A program made the translations under genes and the position numbers. From contig NZ_SOAN01000007.1 of assembly GCF_004364585.1 (NCBI RefSeq), forward strand, positions 152,177 to 216,176: a stretch of DNA of 64,000 bases, in the 5' to 3' direction. The notes under the pieces are model-generated. The model saw nothing but the letters and a program-made list of their open reading frames with translations, ran no database searches and was not told where the DNA came from. Of this stretch, positions 41,930-50,850 are shown in pieces; within the stretch, counting starts at the first letter, position 1; each line of letters opens with the position of its first letter. This DNA comes from Nesterenkonia aurantiaca (GTDB taxonomy: Bacteria > Actinomycetota > Actinomycetes > Actinomycetales > Micrococcaceae).

Positions 41930-42361
41930 TCAGCCCAGGGGCGCGGTGAGCTCCAGGTTGATGCCGTCGGGGTCCTGGAAGGAGAGGATCGCGAGCCCGG
42001 CATCACGGAGATCGTTGATCTCTCCGTGTTCAATGCCCGCGCCGGTGAGAGCCTGCGCCGCGTCTTGCAGCGCATCTCGAGAGTCGACCGCGAAGCTCAG
42101 GTGATCGAGTCCGGTGGTCTGGGCATCGAACGAGGTCTCCCCCACCGGACGCAGACCGACCAGCGTCCCCTGGGGCGTCTGGTAGATCACTCCGCCGTAG
42201 AACTGCTCCTGGGAGGCCCGAACCGCTGGATCGTGGGCATGTGCCGAGGTGTCCACCACGGCGGGCCAGCCGAAGACCTGGTCGTAGAACGCTTTGGAAC
42301 GCGCGATATCGGTGACGGTGAGCCGGACGTGTGCCAGCCCGTTGCTGTTGATGAGAGCCAT
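41930..42361 (-). CDS. Glyoxalase/bleomycin-resistance-family protein
   Basis: The 143-residue vicinal-oxygen-chelate protein has paired beta-alpha-beta modules (LAHVRLTVTDIARSKAFYDQVFGW and TGLDHLSFAVDSRDALQDAA), ending FQDPDGINLELTAPL. Likely metal ligands are the His in LAHVRL and LDHLSF and the Glu in NLELTA. Members include glyoxalase I, fosfomycin-type resistance proteins and dioxygenases; the substrate is not clear. The start at 42361 is where the domain begins. It is divergent from a small hypothetical gene. Confidence 0.85.
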   Translation of the reverse strand: MALINSNGLAHVRLTVTDIARSKAFYDQVFGWPAVVDTSAHAHDPAVRASQEQFYGGVIYQTPQGTLVGLRPVGETSFDAQTTGLDHLSFAVDSRDALQDAAQALTGAGIEHGEINDLRDAGLAILSFQDPDGINLELTAPLG

Positions 42362-42422
42362 GGCCTCACGGTAGCCCGCAAGCCGCTGACCTGACCGGAC
42401 GCTGCTCGCCAGACTGCTCTTT

Positions 42423-42647
42423 GTGACAAGGCCAGGACCGCTGGATGTGGTCGACGTCTTCGTCCACACCGTGGTGCTGGGACTCTTCGTCCAGTCCTTG
42501 CCGGAGGCCATCTCGGAGTCGTCGGCGATGACGCTGCTCACGGGAGTGGTCCTGGGGCTCACAGCCCTGATCTTACGTGGCGAGGTGCAGCTGGGCGGCA
42601 CCCGGGGACTCCTCGATCCCAGACCTGCTTCGGTCTCACCGGACTGA
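42423..42647 (+). CDS. Small hypothetical membrane protein
   Basis: The 74-residue frame opens with a GTG. It has a hydrophobic stretch (VVDVFVHTVVLGLFVQSL) and a second one (MTLLTGVVLGLTALIL), then a hydrophilic tail. The opening recalls short actinobacterial membrane proteins, but the C-terminus shows no conserved feature and the ribosome binding site is weak. It could be an intact small gene or one altered at its 3' end. Confidence 0.42.
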   Translation: MTRPGPLDVVDVFVHTVVLGLFVQSLPEAISESSAMTLLTGVVLGLTALILRGEVQLGGTRGLLDPRPASVSPD

Positions 42648-42651
42648 GGGT

Positions 42652-42843
42652 CTAGCACCCCTCGGCGGTATGGAAGCTCCTCACGTCCCCCAGAAACGTG
42701 GCGATGCCGGCGGTCTCACAGTTTGACCAGATCAGGAACCCGTAGGTCAATACGGTAAGAAGCAACGAGCCTGCTGCCAGAGAGACGCCGAAAGATCGCG
42801 CCGGGTGCTGACTCTCCGAGGCTGATTGATCGACTGTCTCCAC
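42652..42843 (-). CDS. Small single-pass membrane protein
   Basis: The 63-residue protein starts at GTG (42843) behind an excellent AGGAGGAG ribosome binding site nine bases away. It has a Ser/Gln-rich N-terminus ([14 protein letters not shown]), one transmembrane helix ([22 protein letters not shown]), then a short tail with two cysteines (SNCET and a terminal EGC). No family was recognised. The strong translation signal is the main support. Confidence 0.55.
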   Translation of the reverse strand: METVDQSASESQHPARSFGVSLAAGSLLLTVLTYGFLIWSNCETAGIATFLGDVRSFHTAEGC

Positions 42844-43088
42844 GGCGTGACTCCTCCTCTCCAGATCGAATGCTCGACGAGAGAGATCGAACTGTTCCGG
42901 CATTCCAGACGGAGGAAATGGGATCGTCTGCGTCGTCTGGTTCTGCATCAGCAAAGCAATTCGAACATATCATTTTGGTTCAATGCGTCAACCAAATTTC
43001 ACCGTGTCCGGCCAAATGGCTCGGATCGAACCCGTGCCGGTGCTCACGTCGCGGAATGAGAACACTCCCCCTGGCTGTTGCATCCAAT

Positions 43089-44120
43089 ATGCCCAACACC
43101 GCTTCGCGCCCGCTGTCCCTCCTTGACCTCGCGTTCGTCCGCCCGCCCGAGACCATCGCCGACGGCATCGCTCGCAGCGTCCGGCTCGCCAAGACCGCAG
43201 ACAAGCTGGGCTATACGCGCATCTGGTTCGCCGAGCACCACAACATGCCCAATATCGCTTCCAGCGCCACGGCCCTGCTGATCCAGCATGTGGCGGCCGC
43301 GACCCAGAACGTGCGGGTCGGCTCGGGCGGCATCATGCTTCCCAACCATGCCCCGCTGATGATCGCCGAGCAGTTCGGCACCCTCGCGACGCTCTACCCC
43401 GACCGGATCGACCTGGGCCTTGGCCGTGCGCCCGGCACCGACGGCCCGACCATGCGCGCACTGCGCCGCGACGGCACCGAGGCCGACCGCTTCCAGGCCG
43501 ATGTGATGGAGCTCAGCGGCTACCTCACCGGTCACAGCCGGATCCCCGGGGTCAACGCGTACCCGGGCTCGGGCACCGACGTCCCGCTCTACATCCTGGG
43601 GTCCTCGCTCTTCGGCGCCCAGCTCGCGGCGCAGCTGGGCCTGCCCTATGCGTTCGCCTCACACTTCGCCCCGCAGATGCTGAACCAGGCGGCCCACATC
43701 TACCGCGAGCATTTCGACGCGACCCATTCGCTGCTGGGTCCGGACGCGCAGCCGCACTTCATCGCCGCGGCCAACGTGATCGCCCACGACGACGCCGAGA
43801 TCGCCAGGGAGCAGAAGACCCTGGCCGAGAACGCGTGGATCAAGAACCACCTGGGCCGCAACCGGGCGATCACCGATGAGGATGTGGTGATGCTGCGCGA
43901 CCACCCTGCCGGCCAGCAGGTGCTGAGCATGCTCTCCCGGGCCGCTGTCGGGAATCAGGAGGAGGTCGTCTCCTGGCTGGATGCCTTCGCTGAGGAGGTC
44001 CAGGCCGATGAGCTCATGCTGGTGAACCTGGCTCCTGAGGAAGCAGTCCAGCACCGCACCTTGGAGCTGCTCGCACCCAGCGTGAGCGTCTCCCAGCACA
44101 CCCGTTCGCAGGTCGCCTGA
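43089..44120 (+). CDS. LLM-class flavin-dependent oxidoreductase (luciferase-like)
   Basis: The 343-residue TIM-barrel oxidoreductase is of the MsnO8/luciferase-like group ([87 protein letters not shown]). It would use FMNH2 or F420 to oxidise an unknown substrate. I start it at 43089 ([10 protein letters not shown]); 43056 is possible, and neither has a clear ribosome binding site. It is followed by a DJ-1/PfpI gene on the same strand after 89 bases. Confidence 0.88.
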   Translation: MPNTASRPLSLLDLAFVRPPETIADGIARSVRLAKTADKLGYTRIWFAEHHNMPNIASSATALLIQHVAAATQNVRVGSGGIMLPNHAPLMIAEQFGTLATLYPDRIDLGLGRAPGTDGPTMRALRRDGTEADRFQADVMELSGYLTGHSRIPGVNAYPGSGTDVPLYILGSSLFGAQLAAQLGLPYAFASHFAPQMLNQAAHIYREHFDATHSLLGPDAQPHFIAAANVIAHDDAEIAREQKTLAENAWIKNHLGRNRAITDEDVVMLRDHPAGQQVLSMLSRAAVGNQEEVVSWLDAFAEEVQADELMLVNLAPEEAVQHRTLELLAPSVSVSQHTRSQVA

Positions 44121-44209
44121 CCGCTGAACCCAGGTCGCTGCGCGTCCTTTGACCGCGCGCGGCACCACCTCCTCACCACCGTAAGACCGTCTATTTCAAG
44201 GAGTTCCCC

Positions 44210-44890
44210 ATGAAGGTCCTGATCGTTCTCACCTCCCACGACGAGCTCGGCGACACCGGCAAGAAGACCGGGTTCTGGCTCGAAGAGCTCGCCGCCCCGT
44301 ATTACCGGTTCAAGGAAGCCGGTTATGAGATCACCCTGGCCTCCCCGCAGGGCGGCCAGCCGCCACTCGATCCTGCAAGCAACGTGCCGGACTTCCAGAC
44401 CGATGACACCCACCGGTTCGAGGACGACGCTGAGGCCACTGCCGCCCTGGCCGAGACCCTGCGCCTGGACACCGTCTCCGCCTCCGACTACGACACCGTG
44501 TTCTACCCGGGCGGCCATGGCCCACTCTGGGACCTCGCCGAGGACCCCGCCTCGATCCGTCTGATCGAGACCACGCTTCGCGCCGACAAGCCCGTGGGGC
44601 TGGTCTGTCACGCCCCGGGTGTGCTGCGCCACGCCACTAACGAAGACGGCACTCCCCTGGTGCAGGCAAAGCTGGTCACCGGCTTCACCAACACCGAGGA
44701 GGCCGGGGTCGACCTGGTCGACGTCGTGCCCTTCCTCGTGCAGGACGAGCTCACCAGGCTCGGTGGCAGGTACTCCAAGGGTGAGGACTGGAGCTCCTAC
44801 GTTGTTGAGGACGGCCTGCTGATCACCGGTCAGAACCCTCAGTCCTCCGCAGAGACCGCCCAGGCCCTGATCGCCAAGCTCGCAGTCTGA
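44210..44890 (+). CDS. DJ-1/PfpI (type 1 glutamine amidotransferase-like) protein
   Basis: The 226-residue protein is of the HSP31/YajL-like class, with the nucleophile elbow GLVCHAPGVL (Cys and following His), the acidic partner in FYPGGHGPLWDL and the family opening KVLIVLTSHDELGDTGKKTGFWLEEL. Relatives act as glyoxalase III, converting methylglyoxal to lactate, or protect against carbonyl stress. AAGGAG precedes the ATG. It may be cotranscribed with the LLM oxidoreductase. Confidence 0.88.
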   Translation: MKVLIVLTSHDELGDTGKKTGFWLEELAAPYYRFKEAGYEITLASPQGGQPPLDPASNVPDFQTDDTHRFEDDAEATAALAETLRLDTVSASDYDTVFYPGGHGPLWDLAEDPASIRLIETTLRADKPVGLVCHAPGVLRHATNEDGTPLVQAKLVTGFTNTEEAGVDLVDVVPFLVQDELTRLGGRYSKGEDWSSYVVEDGLLITGQNPQSSAETAQALIAKLAV

Positions 44891-45494
44891 GTCTGACATC
44901 AGCCCGGCCGGCTGGGTTAGTCTCAGGCTTCCCCGGCCGGTCTGGGCCGTCGTGTTGCATGAGGCAGCCTGGGTCTTCGGTCCATCGTGGGCCGATCCAT
45001 CGCACCGGTTGCCCTGGTTCCTCGATCACCGTTGCATCCGGCCTCTGCGACAGGTGAGCAGGACAGACTCAACGTCGCTGACCAGTTCTTCCGGCAGTGA
45101 CGCACGGCAGCGAAAGCGAGCCGATCTCCTGGGGAAGGTCGGGGCCGCATATCCACAGCTGGCTCGCCGGCGGTCTCGGCCCCCTGCGCCGGACAGACCC
45201 GAACCGCGAATGCACTCCGGGTTCGGCGGTATGCCCCGCGTCGTTCTCGCGCGGTGCTGCCGCGGTGCTGCTTCGCGTCTGCACAAGCACCCGTCATTCG
45301 TCGGATGAGCGTCCAGATAGTGGAATCTCGAACAGAGGACAGCCCGGAGGGCCGTCGGTCCCCGGAGATCAGCCGAGGCAGGGCTCCGGGGACTCTCGCC
45401 AGGCGGAACTTCATGCCTCGGTGACATTCGGTCCGCCTGCGAGCCTCATCAGTGGGCGGGCCCTCGAGAAGCGAGAGCGGACCAGGAAGGCACC
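44891..45494. other. 604-base stretch with no recognisable gene
   Basis: Open frames occur on both strands here but none has a family match, a convincing ribosome binding site or sensible composition, and they contradict each other. No RNA gene or strong hairpin was seen. It could be decayed coding sequence between two detoxification units. Confidence 0.5.
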
Positions 45495-45836
45495 TCACCC
45501 ACTGTTGGCCTCATCCTGGAAGAACTTCATCGCCATCCAACCGTGCGTCACCGCGCCACCTGCACGAAGCGCTGCGGAGACCATGACGGCTTCGGAGATC
45601 TCCTCCTCGGACGCCCCAGCCTTATACGCACCCCTGGAGTGGATCTCGACGCAATGAGGACACTGGGTAGTGGTCGCTACTGCGATCGCAATGAGTTCGC
45701 GGGTTTTTTTGGACAATACATGGTCGTTCTCGGAAAATACGGCGCCGTCGAACGCCGCGAAAGCCTCGAATCCTTTCGGGTATTTTTCCTTGATATTCTC
45801 CATGTATTTCGCGTCCGATGACTCATAATGCATCAT
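45495..45836 (-). CDS. Carboxymuconolactone decarboxylase / AhpD-like protein
   Basis: The 113-residue all-helical protein has the AhpD-like redox motif CPHCVEIHSRGAYKAGAS (CxxC with the downstream His) and KKTRELIAIAVATTT. Such proteins are peroxidase partners or redox-active enzymes of small size; the name decarboxylase is inherited. GGAG precedes the ATG at 45836. The first third of the gene is richer in A and T than its neighbours (many AAA, GAA and ATT codons), which hints at transfer or different expression. It lies just downstream of an alcohol dehydrogenase on the same strand. Confidence 0.87.
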   Translation of the reverse strand: MMHYESSDAKYMENIKEKYPKGFEAFAAFDGAVFSENDHVLSKKTRELIAIAVATTTQCPHCVEIHSRGAYKAGASEEEISEAVMVSAALRAGGAVTHGWMAMKFFQDEANSG

Positions 45837-45914
45837 ATTTGTTCTCCAACGCTCGTATTTGCTTTCGTATTATTCACGGGCGGCACTTTCGACCGTCCAC
45901 GGGTCTGGCTTCGG

Positions 45915-47009
45915 TCAGCGCTGCGGGGTGGCGCTGTAGTCCACCACCACGCGCCCCTCAATCTTGGCGTGCTGCATCTCGTCGAGAACCGCGTTGATGT
46001 CCTCGAGTGGACGGCGGCTGTACGTGGGATGGATCTTTCCCTGGGCGTAGAACTCCAAGGCTTCCACCATGTCCTGGCGGGTACCCACGATCGATCCGCG
46101 GATGGTCAGCCCCTTCAGCACGATGTCGAAGATCGGAGCGGGAAATTCTCCCGGGGGCAGACCGTTGAACACGATGGTTCCGCCGCGTCGAGTCATGGCG
46201 ATGGCCTGGCCGAATGCCTTGGGGTGCACGGCGGTGACCAGGACGCCGTGGGTCCCGCCGGTCTTCTCCTGTATCTCGATGGCCGGATCCGCCACCATGG
46301 CGTTGACCACGATCTCGGCCCCGTGCTGCTTGGCCAGGGCCAGCTTGTCGTCAGCGATGTCCACCGCGACGACTCGCATGCCCATGGCCACCGCGTACTG
46401 GACAGCGATGTGGCCCAGACCGCCGATGCCCGAGATCACCACCCACTGGCCGGGGCGGACCTCTGTCTGCTTCAACCCTTTGTATACGGTCACGCCGGCG
46501 CAGAGCACAGGTCCGACCTCGTAGGGGTCAGAACCCTCGGGGATGAGGGGGGCGTACTTGGCGTCGACGATCATGTACTCGCCGAACGATCCGTCGACGC
46601 TGTATCCCCCGTTGCTCTGAGACTCGCACAGCGTTTCCCACCCGGTTCGGCAGTATTCGCAGGTTCCGCAGGCACTCCACAGCCAGGCATTGCCCACCAG
46701 CTGCCCCACCGAGAGCTCGGTGACCCCCTCACCAAGCTTCTCCACGGTGCCCACACCTTCATGCCCGGGGATGAACGGCGGACTGGGCTTGACCGGCCAG
46801 TCGCCCTCGGCGGCATGCAGGTCGGTGTGGCAGACGCCCGAGGAGATCAGCTTGACCAGGGCCTGTCCCGGCCCTGGCTCGGGAATGGCCATCTCTTTGA
46901 TGGCGAGGTCCTGGCCGAAGGCCTCGACGACCGCTGCCCTCATCGTGGTTTCGTGGGCTGGTGGAGTGTGCGAGTCCGTAGTGGTGGAGGAAGCGCTGAC
47001 ATGGCTCAT
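45915..47009 (-). CDS. adhP: Zinc-dependent alcohol dehydrogenase (AdhP type)
   Basis: The 364-residue medium-chain dehydrogenase has catalytic zinc ligands in SSGVCHTDLHAAEGDW and PGHEGVGTVEKLG. The structural zinc lobe has four Cys (ACGTCEYCRTGWETLC), and the NAD site is GIGGLGHIAVQYA. It resembles ethanol-active AdhP/AdhA enzymes with an extra 20-residue Ser/Thr-rich N-terminus. An AGGAG ribosome binding site lies upstream of 47009. A CRP/GlxR-like site is about 155 bases upstream. It likely interconverts ethanol or other primary alcohols with aldehydes. Confidence 0.92.
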   Translation of the reverse strand: MSHVSASSTTTDSHTPPAHETTMRAAVVEAFGQDLAIKEMAIPEPGPGQALVKLISSGVCHTDLHAAEGDWPVKPSPPFIPGHEGVGTVEKLGEGVTELSVGQLVGNAWLWSACGTCEYCRTGWETLCESQSNGGYSVDGSFGEYMIVDAKYAPLIPEGSDPYEVGPVLCAGVTVYKGLKQTEVRPGQWVVISGIGGLGHIAVQYAVAMGMRVVAVDIADDKLALAKQHGAEIVVNAMVADPAIEIQEKTGGTHGVLVTAVHPKAFGQAIAMTRRGGTIVFNGLPPGEFPAPIFDIVLKGLTIRGSIVGTRQDMVEALEFYAQGKIHPTYSRRPLEDINAVLDEMQHAKIEGRVVVDYSATPQR

Positions 47010-47731
47010 GATGACTCCTGGGTGGTGGCGGGACTTCTTCTGGAGGTCCGGGTCGAGACTGAGGCTGCCGCCTGTTCCCGGGCCGATGCCTGAGAAATAG
47101 TCGGGTGTGCGTATGGACCATGCCGGCTTCTCGGAGCGGGCTTCTGTTCACGCGGCCTCTTCTCGTGACTGTAGTCACATCCGAGTTGCGCCCACGTTGC
47201 ATCCCGACGGGTGCTCGCTTCTGCCCCTCGTGGAAGAATCATTCCGCTCAGCCCCACTCTTCACTGGAGCTGGCCGGAGGCGCCCTTTGCGACTGAGACC
47301 CGAGACATGAACCAGTCGACCACCACTGCAGCGCCTCCAAGGGCCCCACCGAGGGGAGCCCCCGGCGGTCTCATGGTGATTCTGGGTCTCGTTCCGGAAT
47401 GTGCCCTGGGACTTCTCCCGCATCGGCGACTTCGGGAAGAAGACCGGGTCCAGCAGGCGGCGGCGCTGTGAAGCCCACGGAGGGTACACGGTCAGCGCAT
47501 CAACGACGCCGGCCGATCAACATCCAGACGACCGCCCACTCCGGAGTCTGAGGTTCGAGACCGTGGCCTGCCTCGTGACCTTGGCGTTCGGCGCGCGGGC
47601 CGTGCTGTGGTGACGGCTTCGGCGGTGCGAAACGGGTCGCGCTCAGATGAGTCCGCTGGATGGGGAGCCCTCACCGGGTTCGTCTTGATGCTGGCCATGT
47701 CCGCCTGAGGAGGCGTGGAGGCAGGAGCAGC
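47010..47731. other. 722-base stretch without a clear gene
   Basis: This region lies between the start of adhP and the end of glnE. Short plus-strand frames contain hydrophobic fragments (for example GWGALTGFVLMLAMSA before a stop near 47708), which look like decayed membrane-protein pieces, but no family was recognised. The right part of the minus-strand upstream region should hold the adhP promoter. Confidence 0.45.
47164..47179. promoter_or_regulatory. CRP/GlxR-like dyad
   Basis: CGTGACTGTAGTCACA contains GTGA-N6-TCAC with perfect arms (GTGACT/AGTCAC). It fits the CRP/FNR-family consensus except for the first base. It lies 155-170 bases upstream of adhP, a distance compatible with activation or repression. 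Confidence 0.4.
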
Positions 47732-50700
47732 CTAGACCTCGTCGTAGAACAGCCGCTCATACACCTGCCGGCAGCGCCGGGTGGTGCGCAGGTAGTGGTC
47801 TTCGAAGTCCGCGCTGCCGCCGGGCGGGAACCCGCACCAGCGTGCAACAGCGTCCAGATCTCGGCGCGCCGAGGGGAGCACGTCGGCGGTCTTGCCGCTC
47901 CACACCGTGGTCGCGGAGCGCACCCGGGTGCATAGCTTCCAGGCCTCGGTGAGCTGTTCGGCGTCGAGCGGGCTGATCAGCTGCTCGTCGACCATCGCGT
48001 CGAGCGCGATCAGCGTGGAGCTGGTCCGCAGCCGCGGCATCGAGTGGGCGTGCTGGAGCTGGAAGAGCTGGACCAGCCATTCCACGTCGCTGAGACCACC
48101 GCGGCCCAGCTTCACGTGCCGGGACGGGTCCGCTCCGCGCGGCAGCCGTTCGGACTCCACCCGGGCCTTGATCCGGCGGATCTCCCGGATCTGTGAGGTG
48201 CTCGGCGGCGCGCCGTAGCGCACCGAGTCGGCGAGCTCCATGAACCCGTCGAGCAGCTCATCGTCGCCGCCGATCGGCCGGGCGCGCAGCAGCGCCTGAC
48301 GCTCCCAGACATCCATCCAGCGACGGTAGTACTCGCGGTAGGAGTCCAGGGACCGGGAGAGCGGTCCCTGCTTGCCCTCGGGCCGCAGATCGGCGTCGAG
48401 CTTGAGCGGGAACTCCCCGCGGATCGCTGGTTTGAGCGGTTTGGAGAGCTGGGTGCTGATCCGCATGGCCAGCTTCTGTGCCTGCGCGTCGGCGAGCGTC
48501 GGATCACCGCCCTCGGCGAGGTTGTGGACGAACATGGCATCCATATCGGAGCCGTAACCGATCTCCCGTCCGCCCTGACGGCCCATGGCGATCACCGCAA
48601 GGTCGGCGTGGCGGCCCTCGGCCTGCCAGACCTCGGACTCGGCCACGCGCATCGCCCCGAGGGTCGCGGCGCGGTCCACGTCAGAGAGTGCGGTCCCGAC
48701 CTCAGAGATCTCCAGCAGCCCCACAGCGTCACCGATCGCGACCCGCAGGGTCTCGCGCTGGCGCACCAGGCGGGTCAGCCGCATGGCGGCCTCAAGGTCA
48801 CCCTTGTGCCGCGTGATCTTATTGCTGATCTCTTTCCAGAGCGCCTCATAGCTGAGCGGGGCCAGCGCCGCGTTGTCCCCGAGCCACTTGGTGGACTCCG
48901 GGGAGTGTTCCAGCATGTCGGAGATGAACCGCGACCCTGAGAGCACCAGGCAGAGTCGCTCTGCGGCCACCGAGGAGTCGCGCAGCATGGTCAGGTACCA
49001 GGGGCTCTGGCCCAGTGACTCGCTGAGCCGGCGGAAGGCCAGCAGTCCGCCGTCGGGGTCCACGCCTTCGCCGAACCAGCCCAGCATCATCGGCAGGATC
49101 CGGCGCTGCAGCTTCGCGCGCCGGGACAATCCCGAGGTCAGTGCCGAGATGTGCCGCATCGCCCCGGCCGGGTCGTGATAGCCCAGCGCGGCGAGCCGGT
49201 CCTGGGCGGCCTTGGCGGTGAGCCGGACCTCCTCGTCGGAGAGCACCGCGGTGGTGGAGAGCAGCGGGCGGTAGAAGATCCGCTCATGGAAGCTGGCGAC
49301 CTCCTTGGCGATCTCGCGCCACTGGGTGAGCACCTCCTCCCCGGAGGGACGACGACGCCGGTTCGGCGGGTGCACCGCCTGGGCCAGCGCACGGATCTCA
49401 TCGGGCTTCACCGGCATCAGGTGGGTCCGACGCATGTTGCTCATCTGGATCCGGTGCTCGTAGAGGCGCAGCATCCGGTAGCAGCGTGACATCGCGTCCC
49501 GGTCAGCCCGGGCCACGTATTCTCCAGCTTCGAGCAGCTCGATCGCGGTCAGTGAATCGCGCACCCGCAGCGACTCATCGACCCGGCCGTGGACCAGCTG
49601 CAGCAGCTGGACGGTGAACTCGATGTCGCGCAGCCCGCCGCGGCCGAGCTTGATCTCCCGGTCCACCTCATCGGCGGGGATGTTGTCAAAGACCCGGCGG
49701 CGCATCCGCTGGACGTTCTCCACGAAGTTCTCCTGCGCCGAGGAGGTCCACACCTGCGGCCAGATCGCCTCGATGTAGTCCCGTCCCAGACTGCGGCTGC
49801 CGGCGATGGGCCGGGCCTTGAGCAGCGCCTGGAACTCCCAGCCATGGGCCCAGCGCTTGTAGTACTCCAGGTGGGATTCCAGGGTGCGGGAGAGATCTCC
49901 CTCGCGGCCCTCGGGGCGCAGGTTCGCGTCGATCTCCCAGAGACCGGGCTCGGGACCGGAGCCGTTGATGACCTTGGAGATCCCTGAGGCCATGGCCACC
50001 GCAGTGTTGCGTGCCGCGGCGGTGTCGATCTCCGCGGAGGCGCGGTGGACGAAGATCACGTCCACGTCCGAGATGTAGTTCAACTCGCGGGCGCCGCATT
50101 TGCCCATCCCGATCACGGCCAGCTCCACGACCGCCGCGGTGCGCCCGTTGCGGTCGGTCAGCTCGGCCCGGCTGACCGCCAGCGCCGCGTCGATGGCAGC
50201 CCCGGCCAGGTCCGAGAGTTGTCTCGAGACCAGCGGCTGATAGGCCGCAGGATCCGCGGCGCTGAGATCGCGCAGCGCCAGGGAGGTCAGTTCACGCCGG
50301 TAGGCCCGGCGCAGCGCGACTCCCGCCGCCTTGGCGGTGAACTCGGAGTCCAGCGCTGCGGTGGGCAGCTCCGCCGAGGCGTCGGCGTGCACGGATTCCA
50401 TCAGCCGGGTGCGCAGCACCTCGGGTTCGGTGACCCCTGGGACGGCGCTGGCCGCGGCGTCGTCGGGGGCATGGTTGTGCTGGTGCTCGTCCCGATCCGC
50501 CTCCAGGGTGTCGGCGATCTCGAACAACAGATCGCGGTTCTCTGGGCGGCGGACCAGGAACTCGCCCAGCGCCTGGGAGGCGCCGAGCAGCCGGACCAGC
50601 GGGACCGCGCGCAGGTAGACCCCGTCGGTGACGACCTGGAAGAGGTCACAGACCTCCCCGGCACGTTCCACCAGCCGGATCAGCAGCAGCAGCGCCTGAT

Positions 50701-50848
50701 CCGGGTTCGGCGCATAGTGCAGGGTCTTCAGCAGCACCTGCGGGTCCAGTCCGGCGAGATGCTCGTCGGCGAAGAACCCGGAGGCACGCTCCAGCTCTTG
50801 GAAGCCGGCAGCGATGAGCTGCCGGCGGGTCAGCGCAGAGTCAGCCAC
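47732..50848 (-). CDS. glnE: Glutamine synthetase adenylyltransferase/deadenylase
   Basis: The 1038-residue bifunctional enzyme has two nucleotidyltransferase domains. The N-terminal one has GMGKCGARELNYISDVDVIFVH and the C-terminal one AMGRQGGREIGYGSDMDAMFVH. Each is followed by a helical GlnD-type regulatory region. It adds and removes AMP on the tyrosine of glutamine synthetase I in response to nitrogen status. I start it at the GTG at 50848, two bases after the glnA2 stop; family similarity begins there (VADSALTRRQL). The N-terminal half is the deadenylase in E. coli. It is cotranscribed with glnA2. Confidence 0.94.
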   Translation of the reverse strand: MADSALTRRQLIAAGFQELERASGFFADEHLAGLDPQVLLKTLHYAPNPDQALLLLIRLVERAGEVCDLFQVVTDGVYLRAVPLVRLLGASQALGEFLVRRPENRDLLFEIADTLEADRDEHQHNHAPDDAAASAVPGVTEPEVLRTRLMESVHADASAELPTAALDSEFTAKAAGVALRRAYRRELTSLALRDLSAADPAAYQPLVSRQLSDLAGAAIDAALAVSRAELTDRNGRTAAVVELAVIGMGKCGARELNYISDVDVIFVHRASAEIDTAAARNTAVAMASGISKVINGSGPEPGLWEIDANLRPEGREGDLSRTLESHLEYYKRWAHGWEFQALLKARPIAGSRSLGRDYIEAIWPQVWTSSAQENFVENVQRMRRRVFDNIPADEVDREIKLGRGGLRDIEFTVQLLQLVHGRVDESLRVRDSLTAIELLEAGEYVARADRDAMSRCYRMLRLYEHRIQMSNMRRTHLMPVKPDEIRALAQAVHPPNRRRRPSGEEVLTQWREIAKEVASFHERIFYRPLLSTTAVLSDEEVRLTAKAAQDRLAALGYHDPAGAMRHISALTSGLSRRAKLQRRILPMMLGWFGEGVDPDGGLLAFRRLSESLGQSPWYLTMLRDSSVAAERLCLVLSGSRFISDMLEHSPESTKWLGDNAALAPLSYEALWKEISNKITRHKGDLEAAMRLTRLVRQRETLRVAIGDAVGLLEISEVGTALSDVDRAATLGAMRVAESEVWQAEGRHADLAVIAMGRQGGREIGYGSDMDAMFVHNLAEGGDPTLADAQAQKLAMRISTQLSKPLKPAIRGEFPLKLDADLRPEGKQGPLSRSLDSYREYYRRWMDVWERQALLRARPIGGDDELLDGFMELADSVRYGAPPSTSQIREIRRIKARVESERLPRGADPSRHVKLGRGGLSDVEWLVQLFQLQHAHSMPRLRTSSTLIALDAMVDEQLISPLDAEQLTEAWKLCTRVRSATTVWSGKTADVLPSARRDLDAVARWCGFPPGGSADFEDHYLRTTRRCRQVYERLFYDEV

Positions 50849-50850
50849 GA

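Noticed and set aside
44923..45498. A 191-codon minus-strand frame, and a 186-codon frame on the plus strand over much of the same DNA
   Set aside because: Neither has homology, a ribosome binding site or normal composition, so the stretch is reported as non-coding.
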